The position numbers were made by a program, and so were the translations under genes. From the NCBI GenBank assembly GCA_947167515.1, contig CAMVIM010000031.1, positions 1 to 43,653 on the forward strand: a DNA stretch of 43,653 nt, given 5' to 3'. The stretch is from an uncultured Prevotellaceae bacterium. GTDB taxonomy: Bacteria; Bacteroidota; Bacteroidia; Bacteroidales; Bacteroidaceae. Every line of letters starts with the position of its first letter. Position 1 is the stretch's first letter. Of this stretch, positions 42,576 through 43,653 are shown piece after piece. Under the pieces are notes generated by a model, which was given only the letters and a program-made list of their open reading frames with translations, searched no databases and was not told the DNA's origin.

Positions 42576-43653
42576 ATGGTGGAATGGAAGAAATTGGGAG
42601 AAGTTTGTAAGGTTCTAAGAGGTAAACGCCTAACAAAATCTCAATTAAATGAAAGTGAAGGCTACCCTGTATTACATGGCGGCTCTACTCCTATGGGCTA
42701 TTATGAGGAGTTTAATCGTAAGGCCAATACCACAGTTGTCGTAAACACTGGAAATGCAGGATGTGTTTTCTTTTACGATAAAGAATTTTGGTCATCGGAT
42801 GCATGTTTTTCATTATATCCCAACAAAGAGATAATTGACAAATTCCTATACCTTTATGTATATGGGTGCGAAAGGATATTGAAGGGTAAAATAAGGGCAG
42901 GGGCAATGCCTACTATTGATGCAAAAGCTGTAGAAGACTTGTTTATTCCCATTCCTTCCCTTTCCGAACAACAACGTATTGTTTCCATTCTTGACACCTT
43001 CACCTCTTCCATTTCCAATCTGAAACAGCAAATTGAGGAGAGAAGAAAACAATATGAGTATGAGAGAGAGACGTTGTTTACTGAATTTACAAAGACTAAG
43101 ACAATTGGTGAATTGACAAAAGTTTTTTCATGCCCTCGTGTGTATAAAGACCAATGGAAAGACTCTGGAATTCCTTTTTGGAGATCAAGTGATGTAATGT
43201 CATATTATAACAAGGTTCAGAATCCAAGAGGGAAGGTATATATATCTGAATCACTTTACAAAGATCTCTCAAAGAAAACTGAAAAAATAGAAAAGGGCGA
43301 CATCTTGGTAACAGGAGGTGGAACTATAGGGATACCGTATCTTAAAAAGGATAATACTCCTCTATTTGTTAAAGACGCAGATTTAATCTGCATAAAGAAA
43401 AGCGAAAGTATTATACCGTCCTACTTATATCATTTCTTTTTCTCTACAGGTTTTCAATTGTATTTAAAAAAGATAACCCATGATGCAACAATTGCTCATT
43501 ACACTATTGGGCAAATAATAGATACACCTGTTCCCATCCCATCCCTTACCGAGCAATCCCGCATTGTTTCTATCCTTGACACCTTTGAGCAATCCATTGC
43601 CAACTTGGAGGAGCAACTGGCGATGAGGGAAAAGCAATATGAGTATTATAGGG
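42576..43653 (+). CDS. hsdS: Type I specificity subunit HsdS (3' end outside the window)
   Basis: An open frame of at least 359 codons from ATG 42576 to the window edge. HsdS contains two target-recognition domains joined by helical conserved regions. The first domain starts VEWKKLGEVCKVLRGKRL; the first conserved region is PIPSLSEQQRIVSILDTF followed by a coiled coil (NLKQQIEERRKQYEYERE). The second domain includes PFWRSSDVMSYYNKV, and the second conserved region repeats the pattern (PIPSLTEQSRIVSILDTF, NLEEQLAMREKQYEYY). The window ends within that coiled coil, so only a short tail is missing. Base composition is clearly AT-richer than in hsdM, as usual for exchangeable specificity genes. 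Confidence 0.92.
   Translation, partial: MVEWKKLGEVCKVLRGKRLTKSQLNESEGYPVLHGGSTPMGYYEEFNRKANTTVVVNTGNAGCVFFYDKEFWSSDACFSLYPNKEIIDKFLYLYVYGCERILKGKIRAGAMPTIDAKAVEDLFIPIPSLSEQQRIVSILDTFTSSISNLKQQIEERRKQYEYERETLFTEFTKTKTIGELTKVFSCPRVYKDQWKDSGIPFWRSSDVMSYYNKVQNPRGKVYISESLYKDLSKKTEKIEKGDILVTGGGTIGIPYLKKDNTPLFVKDADLICIKKSESIIPSYLYHFFFSTGFQLYLKKITHDATIAHYTIGQIIDTPVPIPSLTEQSRIVSILDTFEQSIANLEEQLAMREKQYEYYR

Overview
The window looks like a chromosomal segment from a member of Bacteroidales, most likely Prevotella or a close relative. Three things point there. Promoters match the Bacteroidota pattern TTTG-N18-20-TAnnTTTG, with little Shine-Dalgarno signal. Many genes encode short-signal lipoproteins. 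The gene families and order (rpsU, xerC, hpf, tRNA-Thr, tuf, tRNA-Trp, secE, nusG, rplKAJL, rpoBC) are typical of that group. The species assignment is inference; no search was run.

Layout. 1-5.7 kb: the end of queA, a NUDIX hydrolase, a secreted protein with two SGNH esterase domains, an AAA-type ATPase, tadA and a MATE exporter. 5.7-18.2 kb is the accessory part. A membrane-anchored AraC-type regulator is followed by an operon-like run of four lipoprotein hydrolases: three tandem paralogous YtcJ-like amidohydrolases, the third fused to a DUF3089 alpha/beta-hydrolase domain, and then a type-B carboxylesterase. A 12-bp direct repeat spaced by 21 bp sits just upstream of the first amidohydrolase promoter and is a good candidate operator for the regulator. 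The regulator and hydrolases are bracketed by two same-orientation paralogous lipoprotein genes that share an 86-bp perfect match, so the roughly 10.5 kb between them could be lost or amplified by recombination. 18.2-21.2 kb (minus strand): a small lipoprotein, an acyl-CoA synthetase, an L-rhamnose mutarotase and a DUF2027-like N-terminal domain on a coiled coil.

21.7-37.2 kb is the housekeeping core: a small membrane protein, rpsU, xerC-type recombinase, hpf, two tRNA-Thr genes, tuf, tRNA-Trp, secE, nusG, the L11-L1-L10-L7/L12 genes, rpoB and rpoC, closed by a strong terminator. Between the two tRNA-Thr genes there is a partial duplicate of the first tRNA's 3' end in place of the tRNA-Tyr and tRNA-Gly genes found there in the equivalent E. 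coli operon. 37.4-40.1 kb: an HU-like DNA-binding protein and a membrane-anchored TPR-like protein with a low-complexity insertion. 40.2 kb to the end: a type I restriction-modification locus, hsdM, fic, hsdS; hsdS runs off the window and hsdR is not seen.

Intergenic DNA is rich in structured repeats. Three arrays consist of three units spaced 23-24 bp (6684-6748, 21461-21530, 37326-37396). A shorter inverted repeat lies at the predicted transcription start of the ATPase gene, and a block of about 95 bp is conserved upstream of two lipoprotein genes. These repeats, together with the regulated amidohydrolase/esterase cassette, are the most unusual content.
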